Positions 1 to 7,594 of a stretch of 26,291 nucleotides of DNA are shown here, piece after piece. The stretch comes from an uncultured Oscillospiraceae bacterium. Its GTDB lineage: Bacteria; Bacillota; Clostridia; Oscillospirales; Oscillospiraceae. Both the position numbers and the translations under genes were made by a program. A model generated the notes under the pieces. It was not told the DNA's origin. It did no database searches and saw only the letters and a list, made by a program, of their open reading frames with translations. Location: NCBI GenBank assembly GCA_934661135.1, contig CAKUJA010000020.1, forward strand, positions 1-26,291. Direction: 5' to 3'. Each line of letters opens with the position of its first letter. The stretch's first letter is position 1.

Positions 1-2
1 GT

Positions 3-76
3 GCGCGGTCGAAGGAGGCGGGACTGTTTACATGGGACAAGCCGGCCTACGCCTGCCTTGCCACACGGATACCGGC
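3..76 (+). pseudogene. larE: larE 3' portion missing: fragment of ATP-dependent sacrificial sulfur transferase LarE
   Basis: Frame 3 from the first bases reads a short peptide containing GLFTWDKPAYACLATRIP. This matches the conserved LarE stretch (WDKPxxxCLxSRIPYG) that carries the cysteine used as sacrificial sulfur donor when the nickel-pincer cofactor of lactate racemase is made. The match stops abruptly at about base 74-76, and from base 77 the DNA encodes TrkH in a different frame (frame 2). Only about 24 codons are visible; the 5' part lies outside the window and the 3' part is absent. Seen directly: the motif and the frame change. Inferred: a deletion/rearrangement or a chimeric assembly joined two unrelated genes here. 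The family call rests on one short but distinctive motif. Confidence 0.6.
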
Positions 77-1045
77 CTGCTGCGCGCGGAAAGTCCGGGT
101 CCGGCGGTATCGAAGATGGTGCCGCGGATGGTGGACTCGTCGAAGATTCTCTACACGATCTATCTCGGCCTGACCGCCATTCAGATTCTCTTTTATCTCG
201 CGGGCGGGATGCCGGTTTTTGACGCGCTCTGCAACACGTTCGGCACGGCGGGCACCGGCGGCCTTGCCATCAAGCGCGACTCGTTCCTCAGTTACAGCTA
301 TTACGCCCAGTCGGTCACAACGGTATTTATGGCGCTGTTCGGCGTGAACTTCTCGATCTATTTCTTCCTGCTGCGGCGGAAATTTGACCTCGTGTGGAAG
401 AACACGGAGCTGCGGTGGTATCTCGGGATCATCGTCTGCGCGATTGCGGCCATTACAATCAACACCCTCCCCTACTATCCGCGCGCCTACGACGCATTTC
501 ACCACGCTTCATTCGCCGTCAGCTCAATCATCACGACAACCGGCTACGGCACAGTGGATTTCAACCTCTGGCCGCAGCTTTCACGCACGATTCTGGTGCT
601 GCTGATGCTGGTCGGCGCGTGCGCCGGGTCGACCGGCGGCGGCTTGAAGGTTTCGCGGCTGGTGATTTTGCTGCGGGCGGCGAAGGCGGAGGTGCGCCGG
701 CTGCTGCACCCGCACACGGTCAAGGTCGTCACGCTCGACGGCAAGCCGCTCAGCCAGGACAACATCCGCTCGGTGAGCGCCTATTTTATCCTGTACGTCC
801 TGATCATGGTGGTTTCAATTCTCTTTGTCTCGCTGGACAACTTCGACGGCAGCACGACGATCACCGCGGTCATTGCCACGTTCAACAACATCGGCCCCGG
901 CCTTGAGCTGGTCGGCCCGACCGGCAGCTATGCGGGTTTTTCGGCACTCTCCAAGATTGTGCTCTGTCTCGATATGCTGTTTGGACGGCTGGAGCTATAC
1001 CCGATGCTGGTGCTGTTTTTCCCGAGCACCTGGAACCGGAAATAA
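77..1045 (+). pseudogene. trkH: TrkH-type potassium uptake subunit, N-terminally truncated
   Basis: The frame from base 77 begins with LLRAESPGP, the conserved TrkH/KtrB segment after the first pore repeat, and runs about 320 residues to a TAA at 1043-1045. Normal TrkH has about 450-490 residues, so roughly the first third (first transmembrane pair and first P-loop) is missing. Three selectivity-type loops remain: FGTAGTGG, TTTGYGTVD and FNNIGPGL, each within hydrophobic helix pairs, and the usual C-terminus (LELYPMLVLFFPSTW) is intact. TrkH/KtrB forms the membrane channel for K+ uptake, gated by cytoplasmic TrkA/KtrA; no trkA is visible. An in-frame ATG at 32 lies inside the larE fragment and has no convincing ribosome site. 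A functional transporter is unlikely as the sequence stands; an assembly artefact is possible. Confidence 0.85.
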
Positions 1046-1050
1046 TGACA

Positions 1051-1087
1051 CGCGCCGCATTCCGAACGGAATGCGGCGCGTTTATTT
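1051..1087. terminator. Intrinsic terminator between convergent trkH and patB
   Basis: Bases 1051-1064 (CGCGCCGCATTCCG) pair perfectly with 1067-1080, followed by TTTATTT on the plus strand. The A/T-rich other flank may let it work in both directions. It sits between the trkH stop and the stop of the convergent aminotransferase gene. Confidence 0.85.
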
Positions 1088-1093
1088 CGCTCT

Positions 1094-2311
1094 TTATCTG
1101 GCTTTTTCTGCTTCAATGGCCTTTGCCATGCGCGCAAGCGCGGTTTGCAGCACAGCGCGCGGGATGGCCAGATTCAGCCGGACAAAGCCTTCGGCGGACG
1201 CGACAAAGAATGCGTCGCCCGCTTCCACCAGCACGCCCGCCTGCTCGGCAAAGAACAGCGGGAGATTTTCCACCTCCGGCAGCGCGGCGCGCAGATCGAG
1301 CCACGCGAAATAGGTGGCCTCCGGGATGCGGAAGTGCGCTTCGGGCAGATGCTCGCGTGCAAACTGCTCTACAAGCGCCAGATTGCCGTCGAGATACGCC
1401 CGCAGTGCATCCAGCCACGCGTCGCCGCTGGCGTAGGCCGCTTTGTGCGCCGCCACGGAGAGCGGATCGACCATGCCGCAGATTTTGCTGCGCGCGCAGA
1501 AGCGCTTCCGCTCGGCCGGGTCGCGGATGATGATGTGCGAATGCATCAGTCCCGCAAGATTGAACGATTTGCTGGCTGACATACAGACGATCAGGCGGTC
1601 GTAGCCGGGCATAACCGCGCCCATCGGCGTATGGCGCAGATGGCTGCGCAGCAGATCGCAGTGGATTTCGTCGGAGACGACCCAGAGATGGTGCCGTTCG
1701 GCAATCGCGGCCACCTGATGCAGCTCGTCCGCCGTCCAGACGCGGCCGGTCGGGTTGTGCGGATTGCAGAGAATCAGCATCCGCATCGCGGGATCGGCGG
1801 CTTTCTGCGCGAGGTCGTCGAAGTCGATCCGATCGGTTCCGTCCTCCAAGCTGAGCGGCGAGCCGACGAGCTCGACGCCGTTATACTGGCACGCGCGGCG
1901 GAACGAGCCATAGCACGGCATCATGGTGAGCACCTTTCCGCCGTCCGGCTTGACCAGATCCTCCACCAACTGAAGCAGCGCCGGGACGACGCCCGGTGAG
2001 AACACGAGCTGCTCCTCCGGAAAGCTCCAACCGTAGCGCCTCTCGCACCAGCGTCGCACCGTGGGATAATAGTCCGGGTCGGTGACCGCGCCATAGCCGA
2101 GGATTTTCTGATCGAGCCGCGCCTGCACAGCCTGCAAAATCTCCGGGGCAACCGCGAAATCCATATCCGCAACCCACATCCGAATCATGTCCTCGTCCTT
2201 CCACGGGAACGTGCGCGCGGGGTCGGCGGCAAACATCGACTTGCGCCAGTTATCGGCGTTGTCGGAATTGGTATTGCGCCGGTCGATGATCTCGTCAAAC
2301 TGATATTGCAT
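1094..2311 (-). CDS. patB: PatB/MalY-type PLP-dependent C-S lyase (cystathionine beta-lyase-like aminotransferase)
   Basis: A 405-residue fold-type I PLP enzyme of the MalY/PatB group, which cleaves the C-S bond of cystathionine or cysteine conjugates to give pyruvate, ammonia and a thiol. Visible marks: MWVADMDF near residue 46 (characteristic MalY/PatB start), ILGYG near 70, NPHNPTG at 183-189 for cofactor contact, SDEIH at 213-217 with the PLP-N1 aspartate, and SASKSFN with the Schiff-base lysine at 248. Length is normal for the family. The ATG is preceded by AAAGGA about 10 nt upstream. A promoter lies just upstream and a strong terminator just downstream, so it looks monocistronic. Substrate preference (cystathionine, cysteine or another conjugate) cannot be read from the sequence. 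Confidence 0.88.
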   Translation of the reverse strand: MQYQFDEIIDRRNTNSDNADNWRKSMFAADPARTFPWKDEDMIRMWVADMDFAVAPEILQAVQARLDQKILGYGAVTDPDYYPTVRRWCERRYGWSFPEEQLVFSPGVVPALLQLVEDLVKPDGGKVLTMMPCYGSFRRACQYNGVELVGSPLSLEDGTDRIDFDDLAQKAADPAMRMLILCNPHNPTGRVWTADELHQVAAIAERHHLWVVSDEIHCDLLRSHLRHTPMGAVMPGYDRLIVCMSASKSFNLAGLMHSHIIIRDPAERKRFCARSKICGMVDPLSVAAHKAAYASGDAWLDALRAYLDGNLALVEQFAREHLPEAHFRIPEATYFAWLDLRAALPEVENLPLFFAEQAGVLVEAGDAFFVASAEGFVRLNLAIPRAVLQTALARMAKAIEAEKAR

Positions 2312-2343
2312 CTGTGTCGCGTCCTTTCGTCTTTTCTGCCCTC

Positions 2344-2372
2344 AGCATATCATAAAACCCATGTTCCGTCAA
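2344..2372 (-). promoter_or_regulatory. SigA-type promoter for patB
   Basis: Minus strand: TTGACG (2367-2372), 17-nt spacer, TATGCT (2344-2349), about 35 nt before the patB ATG. Confidence 0.65.
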
Positions 2373-2385
2373 AGGGACGACGCAA

Positions 2386-2415
2386 CCCCCGGAGCACCGC
2401 ATGGCGCTCCGGGGG
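2386..2415. repeat. GC-rich hairpin repeat, copy 1
   Basis: CCCCCGGAGC, a 10-nt loop (ACCGCATGGC), GCTCCGGGGG. An identical 30-bp copy lies at 2580-2609. No T-run follows closely on either strand, so it is more a repeat or mRNA-end structure than a standard terminator. Confidence 0.8.
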
Positions 2416-2416
2416 C

Positions 2417-2541
2417 AGCGTGTCGAAAAAGTCTTTTCGCCCCGCTGCCCGTCCAGCTTTTCAATCTTATCAAGTTTGAAAAGCTGCTTGATTGAACGCG
2501 AAGGGGGCGCTTTGCCCCCTTCACTCTTCCCCTGCGACTCT
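2417..2541. repeat. Hairpin cluster between the two GC-rich repeats
   Basis: The stretch 2312-2648 holds no gene. Besides the patB promoter and the paired 30-bp repeats it contains a GTGTCGAAAAAGTCTTTTCG segment (from 2419) resembling the hairpin downstream of livF at 23638-23661. It also has a perfect stem AGCTTTTCAA/TTGAAAAGCT (2455-2464 with 2476-2485) and a hairpin AGGGGGC/GCCCCCT near 2502-2520. These may stop transcripts from the SLH gene reading in from the right. Confidence 0.6.
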
Positions 2542-2579
2542 GTCACAAACCTGCATTCCAGCGTTTTTTGACAGTTCAC

Positions 2580-2609
2580 CCCCCGGAGCACCGCATGGCG
2601 CTCCGGGGG
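2580..2609. repeat. GC-rich hairpin repeat, copy 2
   Basis: Identical in all 30 bases to 2386-2415, in the same orientation, 194 bp away. It lies just past the 3' end of the SLH glycosidase gene. Confidence 0.8.
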
Positions 2610-2614
2610 TCTAA

Positions 2615-2646
2615 TTCCTTATCCTTCCGCTTCCTTATCCTTCCGC
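2615..2646. repeat. Perfect 16-bp tandem duplication
   Basis: TTCCTTATCCTTCCGC occurs twice head to tail (2615-2630, 2631-2646), ending 2 bp from the stop codon of the SLH glycosidase gene. Confidence 0.9.
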
Positions 2647-2648
2647 GG

Positions 2649-4937
2649 TTACTGCTGCTGCATCGTATAGAGCATTTTCGCAACCTGCGCGCGGGTGACC
2701 TTGCCGGTCGGGTTCAGCTTGCCGTTAGAACCGGAGATGATGCCGGATTGAAGCATCTGCGCCAGCGGCTCGCGCGCCCACTTGGCGATCTGGCCGGCAT
2801 CGGAGAACTGGCGGTCGAGGTCGACCGTGGACTCCGCGCCGCGCTCCAGCGTGCGGGAGAGGATGACCATGGCCTCCTGCCGGGAGATCGTGTCGGCCGG
2901 CTTTGCGTAGAGCTTGCCGTCGGAGCTGGAGCCGGTCAGGTATCCCATCGCGTAGGCGGCCTTCATAGCGTCACCCGCCCATTTAGCGATCTTGCTGTTG
3001 TCCGCAAACGGAAGCGTGGTGCTCCGATAGTCGCTCAGGTTCGTGCCGAGATAGCGCATCAACGCCACGATGAACTCCTGACGGGTCATCGAATCGTCCG
3101 GACGGTAGATCATTGTGCCGTCCTTCTGTGTCGAGCCGGTGACGACGCCGTCGAAGTAGAGACTGTTGATCATCCGCTCGGCCCAGTGTCCCTTGACGTC
3201 GGTGAACGGATTGGAGGGACTGATGGTCACGGGAAGCTCGGTCTTTGTCGAGCCGTAGGACACGGTCAGTGTGCCCTCCAGCGGCTTGTTCACGTCGGCT
3301 GCGGTAAAGACGCCGTCCGCCGTGACGGTGCCGAGGCCGTCAGACACGGCCCAGGTGAAGCTGCGGTCGGTACTGCGCACGGTCATGCCGGCGTAAGTCG
3401 CTTCCGCATTCAGGTCAACCGCCGTGCCGCCGGCCAGACGGAGCGTTTTAAGGTTGTTCTTCTCCCCTGCCTTTTTCAGCGTGATGCCGGTGACGCCGGT
3501 GAGCACATTGTAGGTGGCGCTCGTTTGCAGCGCGCCGCTGGCCGCCGAGACCGTCAGCGCACCGACGCGCGCCGTGCTGCTCACGGTGAGGACGCCGTTT
3601 TCAATCGTGCCGCCATTTGTGCTGTATGCCACATCACTCGGCAGATCGGTCGCCTGATAGTCCGCGCCGGTGGCCTTCGTGGTCAGGGTGATCTGCGCGC
3701 CGGGCAGCACATTGGTGCCGGAGACCGGATAGAGGTGCAAGTGCTGCGGCTGCGCCGCCACGGTGGAGACCGGACGGGCGAGGAAGATGAAGTTTGCGCA
3801 GTTGCGCAGCTTGCCGTCGGAGGGGCTGTTGACCGTCGAACCAACGGTATAGCCCGGGTACATCACACCGACCGCCGTAGAGCCGCCGCCGTCGAGGTTG
3901 ATCGCCGTGACGCAGCCGAGCTTTGCCATGCGCTCGGCCAGCAGCGGCAGCGTCAGGCCGGCGGAGACGCTCGACTCGTCGACCGTGTAGAGAATCAGCG
4001 TGCCGTCTGCCTTGAGACCGGCCGCGGTACGGGCGCGGAGCTTGTCCGCCGTATCAAGCGTAAATGTCTTTACCGCCACGCCGTTTTCCACCAGCAGCTC
4101 TCCGCCGCCGCAGGCGGACTGCACGCCCGACCATGTGGAATCGCAGGTCGTGGTGATCTGCACGACATCACCGGTTTTCAGCGCTTGCAGTGCGCTGAGC
4201 GCGGAGGGATAGCGTGTATCTTCCGCCACGGAGAGGACGAAGCATCCCTCCGGGATCTGGCAGGAGGAGGTCTTTTCCTGCGCGCCGAGCACCGTGGCTG
4301 AGAGCGTGCCGGCCATGGTAAGCTCCGCCTTGCCGGTGAGCGGCTGGAGGATGACATTATAGGCAGAGACGCTGTTTTTCGTTGCGGTATCGTAGTCGGC
4401 GGAGTAGAGACCGATACCATTGTCCTTGGTCAGCGCCTTATTGTAGAAAATCTCCTGCTCAGCGCCGGCAAGCGTGAGCTTGACGTGTAACTCCGGCGTG
4501 CCGATGATGGTTTTGCCGTCGGCAAAGAAGCCGATGGAGCTGATATTGCCGCTCGAGCGCAGAATGCCGTCTGTCACGACAAGGCCGTAGGGAATGCCGG
4601 TTGCCATGTCGAAAAACGCACCGTTGACACCGGCGACCAGCGTCAAGTCCTGCTCAGCGAGGAATTTTGCCGCATAGTCCATCGGACTGCGGCCGTAGAG
4701 CGTGCTGCCGTAGACAACCCGCGGGCGCACCGCGCCGCCGGCGGTATAGGTCAGGTAGTGCTCCTGCAAATACTGCCCCTCTTTCTGGTCGTTCGACCAG
4801 CTTGTATGCGCGTAGCTGACCTCATCGGCCAGCTTCAACCCCGCTGTGCCGCTCTCCTGCATTGTGGCCAGCGCCGCTGTGCAGAGCAGCGCAAGGCAGA
4901 GCGCCAGCGCCAACAGCTTATGTACTGTATGTCTCAT
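2649..4937 (-). CDS. Secreted phosphodiester glycosidase (NAGPA/DUF2233 domain) with Ig-like region and three SLH repeats
   Basis: 762 residues. Residues 1-25 form a signal peptide (MRHTVHK, hydrophobic core, AALA). Residues about 70-390 are a phosphodiester glycosidase domain: GVNGAFFDM (103-111), a second half with NLDGGGSTA (347-355) and a closing RNCANFIF (378-385). The family is named for the mammalian enzyme that removes GlcNAc from GlcNAc-1-phosphodiesters; bacterial members are thought to act on cell-wall or exopolysaccharide phosphodiesters. Residues about 395-572 look like beta-rich Ig/BIG-type spacer. Three SLH repeats follow at about 577-630, 642-695 and 709-760 (FTDVKGHWAE, FADNSKIAKWA, FSDAGQIAKWA), which would hold it on the secondary cell-wall polymer. 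AAGGAG lies about 8 nt before the ATG. The substrate is not known. A second SLH-anchored enzyme lies at 24083. Confidence 0.85.
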   Translation of the reverse strand: MRHTVHKLLALALCLALLCTAALATMQESGTAGLKLADEVSYAHTSWSNDQKEGQYLQEHYLTYTAGGAVRPRVVYGSTLYGRSPMDYAAKFLAEQDLTLVAGVNGAFFDMATGIPYGLVVTDGILRSSGNISSIGFFADGKTIIGTPELHVKLTLAGAEQEIFYNKALTKDNGIGLYSADYDTATKNSVSAYNVILQPLTGKAELTMAGTLSATVLGAQEKTSSCQIPEGCFVLSVAEDTRYPSALSALQALKTGDVVQITTTCDSTWSGVQSACGGGELLVENGVAVKTFTLDTADKLRARTAAGLKADGTLILYTVDESSVSAGLTLPLLAERMAKLGCVTAINLDGGGSTAVGVMYPGYTVGSTVNSPSDGKLRNCANFIFLARPVSTVAAQPQHLHLYPVSGTNVLPGAQITLTTKATGADYQATDLPSDVAYSTNGGTIENGVLTVSSTARVGALTVSAASGALQTSATYNVLTGVTGITLKKAGEKNNLKTLRLAGGTAVDLNAEATYAGMTVRSTDRSFTWAVSDGLGTVTADGVFTAADVNKPLEGTLTVSYGSTKTELPVTISPSNPFTDVKGHWAERMINSLYFDGVVTGSTQKDGTMIYRPDDSMTRQEFIVALMRYLGTNLSDYRSTTLPFADNSKIAKWAGDAMKAAYAMGYLTGSSSDGKLYAKPADTISRQEAMVILSRTLERGAESTVDLDRQFSDAGQIAKWAREPLAQMLQSGIISGSNGKLNPTGKVTRAQVAKMLYTMQQQ

Positions 4938-4978
4938 GGAAGGAACTCCTTTCTGACGGGTATTTTTGAGTATTCCCT

Positions 4979-5007
4979 ATGTTAACATAATCTTCTCAAA
5001 AACGCAA
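4979..5007 (-). promoter_or_regulatory. Candidate SigA promoter for the SLH glycosidase gene
   Basis: Minus strand: TTGCGT (5002-5007), 17-nt spacer, TAACAT (4979-4984), about 40 nt before the ATG. An alternative minus-strand TTGACA at 5035-5040 has only a poor GAAAAT at the right distance. Confidence 0.45.
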
Positions 5008-5034
5008 TGGAATTTTCTCCGCAAATTCCTGCGC

Positions 5035-5056
5035 TGTCAAGCTTTTTCTCTTGACA
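5035..5056. promoter_or_regulatory. Inverted repeat overlapping the ylxM -35 box
   Basis: TGTCAAG (5035-5041), 8 nt, CTTGACA (5050-5056). It places a perfect TTGACA hexamer on each strand between divergent genes. It could be an operator or simply back-to-back -35 boxes. Confidence 0.5.
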
Positions 5057-5079
5057 AACGGCAAAAAATTCGGTATGAT
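5051..5079 (+). promoter_or_regulatory. Strong SigA promoter for ylxM-ffh
   Basis: TTGACA (5051-5056), 17-nt spacer, TATGAT (5074-5079), about 43 nt before the ylxM ATG. This is the best consensus promoter in the window. Confidence 0.85.
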
Positions 5080-5121
5080 AGGCAAGCTGTAAAGGTAAAA
5101 AGCCTGACAGGAGGGAGCCGC

Positions 5122-5466
5122 ATGAAGCACGACGCGCTGAAGATGACGCTGCTTTACGATTACTACGGCGAGCTCCTGACGGAGAAGCAGCGCACCTGCT
5201 TCGACCTCTACTATAATCAGGATTATTCGCTCAGCGAGATCGCCGAGGATCTCGGAGTCACACGGCAGGGCGTGCATGATGCGCTTGCCCGCGCGGAAGC
5301 GCTTTTGCAGGAATTTGAGGCCAAGACCGGCTGTATCGCCCGGGAAGAACAGATGCGCGCCGCCTGTGAGCGGATTGCGTCTGCCGCCCGCCAGCTCTCC
5401 GGCCTGCCGGAGGCGGCGCACTACGCCCGGCAGATTCTTGCCGCGGTGGACGAAATAAAGGAGTAA
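5122..5466 (+). CDS. ylxM: YlxM-family helix-turn-helix protein, SRP-associated
   Basis: 114 residues, starting at the ATG after AGGAGGGAGCCGC. The reading frame is open further upstream, but only this start has a ribosome site and it lies downstream of the promoter. The protein resembles sigma-70 region 4: LLTEKQRTCFDLYYNQDYSLSEIA, then GVTRQGVHDALARAE as recognition helix, followed by a helical tail. YlxM proteins are small HTH proteins encoded next to ffh in Bacillota and implicated in modulating the signal recognition particle; the mechanism is not settled. It is the first gene of a two-gene unit, and its stop codon is 3 nt from the ffh start, so the two are probably translationally coupled. 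Confidence 0.9.
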   Translation: MKHDALKMTLLYDYYGELLTEKQRTCFDLYYNQDYSLSEIAEDLGVTRQGVHDALARAEALLQEFEAKTGCIAREEQMRAACERIASAARQLSGLPEAAHYARQILAAVDEIKE

Positions 5467-5469
5467 GCA

Positions 5470-6837
5470 ATGGCATTTGAAGGCTTAACGGAAAAGCTCT
5501 CCAACGCATTCAAAAAGCTGCGCGGCAAAGGCCGTCTCTCCGAGGCCGACGTCAAGGAGGCCATGCGGGAGATCCGGCTGGCATTGCTGGAAGCCGACGT
5601 CAGCTATAAGGTTGTCAAGGACTTCATCAAAAAGGCCACGGAGCGCGCCGTCGGCGCGGATGTGCTGGAAAGCCTGACGCCTGCGCAGATGATCGTCAAG
5701 ATCGTCAACGAGGAGCTCACCGCCCTGATGGGCAGCGAAAACCAGAAAATCCACATGGCGTCGCAGCCGCCCACGGTCGTGATGCTGGTTGGTTTGCAGG
5801 GCGCCGGTAAAACAACGAACGGTGCAAAGCTCGCGGGTCTTTTCAAGAAGCAGGGCAAAAATCCGCTGCTTGCAGCCTGTGACATCTACCGTCCGGCGGC
5901 CATCAAGCAGTTGCAGGTCGTCGGCGGGCAGCTTGGCATCCCGGTTTTTGAGATGGGGCAGACAAACCCGGTCGACATCGCCAAAGCCGCGATTGCCCAC
6001 GCCATCCGGCACGGCAACGACATGGTCTTTCTCGATACGGCCGGCCGCCTGCACGTCGACGAAGCGCTGATGGACGAGCTGAAGGCCATCAAGACTGCGG
6101 TGAAGCCGAATGAAATCCTGCTCGTTGTCGACGCGATGACCGGTCAGGACGCGGTCAATGCCGCACAGACGTTCAACGACTATCTCGACATCGATGGCGT
6201 GATTCTCTCGAAGCTCGACGGCGATGCGCGCGGCGGCGCGGCGCTCTCGGTTAAGGCCGTCACGGGTAAACCGATCAAGTTCATCGGCACCGGCGAAAAG
6301 CTCGACCAGATTGAGCCGTTCCACCCCGGCCGCATGGCATCCCGTATTCTCGGCATGGGCGACGTGCTGACGCTGATTGAAAAGGCGGAAGCGGCGTTCG
6401 ACCAGAAGAAGGCCGCAGAATTGGAGCAAAAGCTCCGCAGCAATAAATTCACGCTCTCCGATTTCTACGATCAGCTTGTCCAGCTCAAGGGCATGGGCAG
6501 CCTGGACGAAATTGCGGGCATGATCCCCGGCATGAATGCCGGTGCGCTCAAGGGCGCGCAGGTCGACGAAAAGGCCATGGCGCGCACCGAGGCGATCATT
6601 CAGTCGATGACGCCGTATGAGCGTGAGAACCCCAGCGTCCTCAACCACAGCCGCAAGCGCCGCGTCGCGGCGGGCGCGGGCGTGAAAGTGGAGGACATCA
6701 ACCGCCTGCTCAAGCAGTTCGACATGATGAATCAGCTGGCCAAGCAGTTCTCCGGCCCCGGCGCGCAGAAGAAGATGAAGCGCATGGGCAAAAAGGGCGG
6801 CTTGTTCGGCGGCATGGGCGGCTTCCCGGGTATGTGA
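5470..6837 (+). CDS. ffh: Signal recognition particle GTPase Ffh (SRP54)
   Basis: 455 residues, normal for Ffh. The N domain (1-95) is a helical bundle. The G domain has GLQGAGKTT (108-116), DIYRPAAI, DTAGR and SKLDGDARGG. The C-terminal M domain is methionine-rich (KGMGS, GMIPGMNAGALKG, SMTPYERENP, SRKRRVAAGAG) and binds 4.5S/6S-type SRP RNA and signal peptides. Ffh delivers nascent membrane and secreted proteins to FtsY and the Sec translocon. The tail ends in a Gly/Met-rich GGLFGGMGGFPGM. AAGGAG overlapping the ylxM stop serves as ribosome site. No hairpin terminator is evident directly after it. Confidence 0.97.
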   Translation: MAFEGLTEKLSNAFKKLRGKGRLSEADVKEAMREIRLALLEADVSYKVVKDFIKKATERAVGADVLESLTPAQMIVKIVNEELTALMGSENQKIHMASQPPTVVMLVGLQGAGKTTNGAKLAGLFKKQGKNPLLAACDIYRPAAIKQLQVVGGQLGIPVFEMGQTNPVDIAKAAIAHAIRHGNDMVFLDTAGRLHVDEALMDELKAIKTAVKPNEILLVVDAMTGQDAVNAAQTFNDYLDIDGVILSKLDGDARGGAALSVKAVTGKPIKFIGTGEKLDQIEPFHPGRMASRILGMGDVLTLIEKAEAAFDQKKAAELEQKLRSNKFTLSDFYDQLVQLKGMGSLDEIAGMIPGMNAGALKGAQVDEKAMARTEAIIQSMTPYERENPSVLNHSRKRRVAAGAGVKVEDINRLLKQFDMMNQLAKQFSGPGAQKKMKRMGKKGGLFGGMGGFPGM

Positions 6838-7110
6838 GATCACGACAGCATCGTACAACTGCATCTGCGGACTTTGCCGGATCTTTCACGGCAGAAATGC
6901 GGAATCTTTTCTTGAAATATGCAAAGTATTCCTGCAAAAATATTTCTTTTTCTGCCGCAAAATCTTTCGGCAAATCCACTTGCTGAGTCATCCGATCCTG
7001 TCGGTGTGTTAAATTTTTAATTTTATCCATTCATTTATCGTTTCAGCTAACTTTGCATAGCTTTACGAAGTATAAAAAATCAAGAGAGTTATATTTGGAG
7101 GAACAAACAA
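6838..7110. other. A/T-rich ffh-rpsP intergenic region
   Basis: 273 bp with no supported gene, clearly more A/T-rich than its surroundings. Bases about 6908-6943 (CTTGAAATATGCAAAGTATTCCTGC and on) resemble the interior of the 165-bp repeat at 11498-11661. TATAAA at 7071-7076 could be a -10 box for rpsP but lacks a good -35. A minus-strand open frame here has no family resemblance or supporting ribosome site. Confidence 0.4.
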
Positions 7111-7347
7111 ATGGTTAAGATCAGACTGAGAAGAATGGGCGCCAAGAAGAATCCGTTCTACCGTATCGTTGTTGCAGACTCCCGTTTCCCGCGCGACGGC
7201 CGCTGCATCGAAGAGATCGGCACGTATGACCCGAAGGCAGAGTCCGCAATCGTTGTCGACGCTGACAAGGCCAAGCAGTGGATCAAGAACGGCGCTCAGC
7301 CCACCGACACCGTCCGCGGCCTGCTGAAGAAGGCTAACGTCCTGTAA
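7111..7347 (+). CDS. rpsP: 30S ribosomal protein S16
   Basis: 78 residues, a full-length bS16: MVKIRLRRMGAKKNPFYRIVVADSR, RDGR, IEEIGTYDP, and KQWIKNGAQPTDTVRGLLKK. It binds 16S rRNA in the body of the small subunit and is needed for assembly. GGAGG lies 10 nt before the ATG. The gene is followed 14 nt later by khpA, the normal partner in Bacillota. Separation from ffh by an A/T-rich gap suggests its own promoter. Confidence 0.97.
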   Translation: MVKIRLRRMGAKKNPFYRIVVADSRFPRDGRCIEEIGTYDPKAESAIVVDADKAKQWIKNGAQPTDTVRGLLKKANVL

Positions 7348-7361
7348 TTAGGAGCATTACA

Positions 7362-7589
7362 ATGAAAGATCTTTTGCTGTATATGGCAAAGAATTTGGTC
7401 GACGATCCCGATAGCGTTACCGTGACGGAAATCGAAGGTGAGACCACCGTACTCGAGCTGCGCGTTGCGCCCGAGGACATGGGCAAGCTGATTGGCCGTC
7501 AGGGTCGCATCGCCAAGGAGATCCGCACGATCATGAAGTCCGTCGCTCAGCGCAACGGCAAAAAGATCTCTGTGGAGATCGTAGATTGA
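7362..7589 (+). CDS. khpA: KhpA-type KH-domain RNA-binding protein
   Basis: 75 residues with a single type II KH domain. The RNA-binding GxxG loop is visible as LIGRQGRIAKEIRTIMK, and the short N-terminal helix LLLYMAKNLVDDPD is typical. KhpA (YlqC) pairs with KhpB/Jag in other Bacillota and affects cell length and division through RNA binding; that role is inferred here from the family. TTAGGAGC before the ATG gives the ribosome site. It is the last gene of the rpsP unit, as a strong terminator follows 5 nt after the stop. Confidence 0.93.
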   Translation: MKDLLLYMAKNLVDDPDSVTVTEIEGETTVLELRVAPEDMGKLIGRQGRIAKEIRTIMKSVAQRNGKKISVEIVD

Positions 7590-7594
7590 GTCAG

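Noticed and set aside
1..222. A genuine LarE-TrkH fusion protein
   Set aside because: The two parts are in different frames, so no single polypeptide joins them.
2295..2591. 98-codon minus-strand frame between the SLH gene and patB
   Set aside because: It runs through hairpin repeats and the patB promoter, has no good ribosome site and no family resemblance.
2568..4301. Long plus-strand open frame (577 codons) opposite the SLH glycosidase
   Set aside because: It is Arg/His/Gly-rich with no family resemblance and lies wholly antisense to a clearly coding gene; long antisense frames are expected at this GC content.
5485..6864. Long minus-strand open frame opposite ffh
   Set aside because: Antisense shadow of ffh; no ribosome site and no recognisable domain.
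6710..7030. 106-codon minus-strand frame after ffh
   Set aside because: Half of it is antisense to ffh and the rest lies in A/T-rich spacer; no ribosome site.
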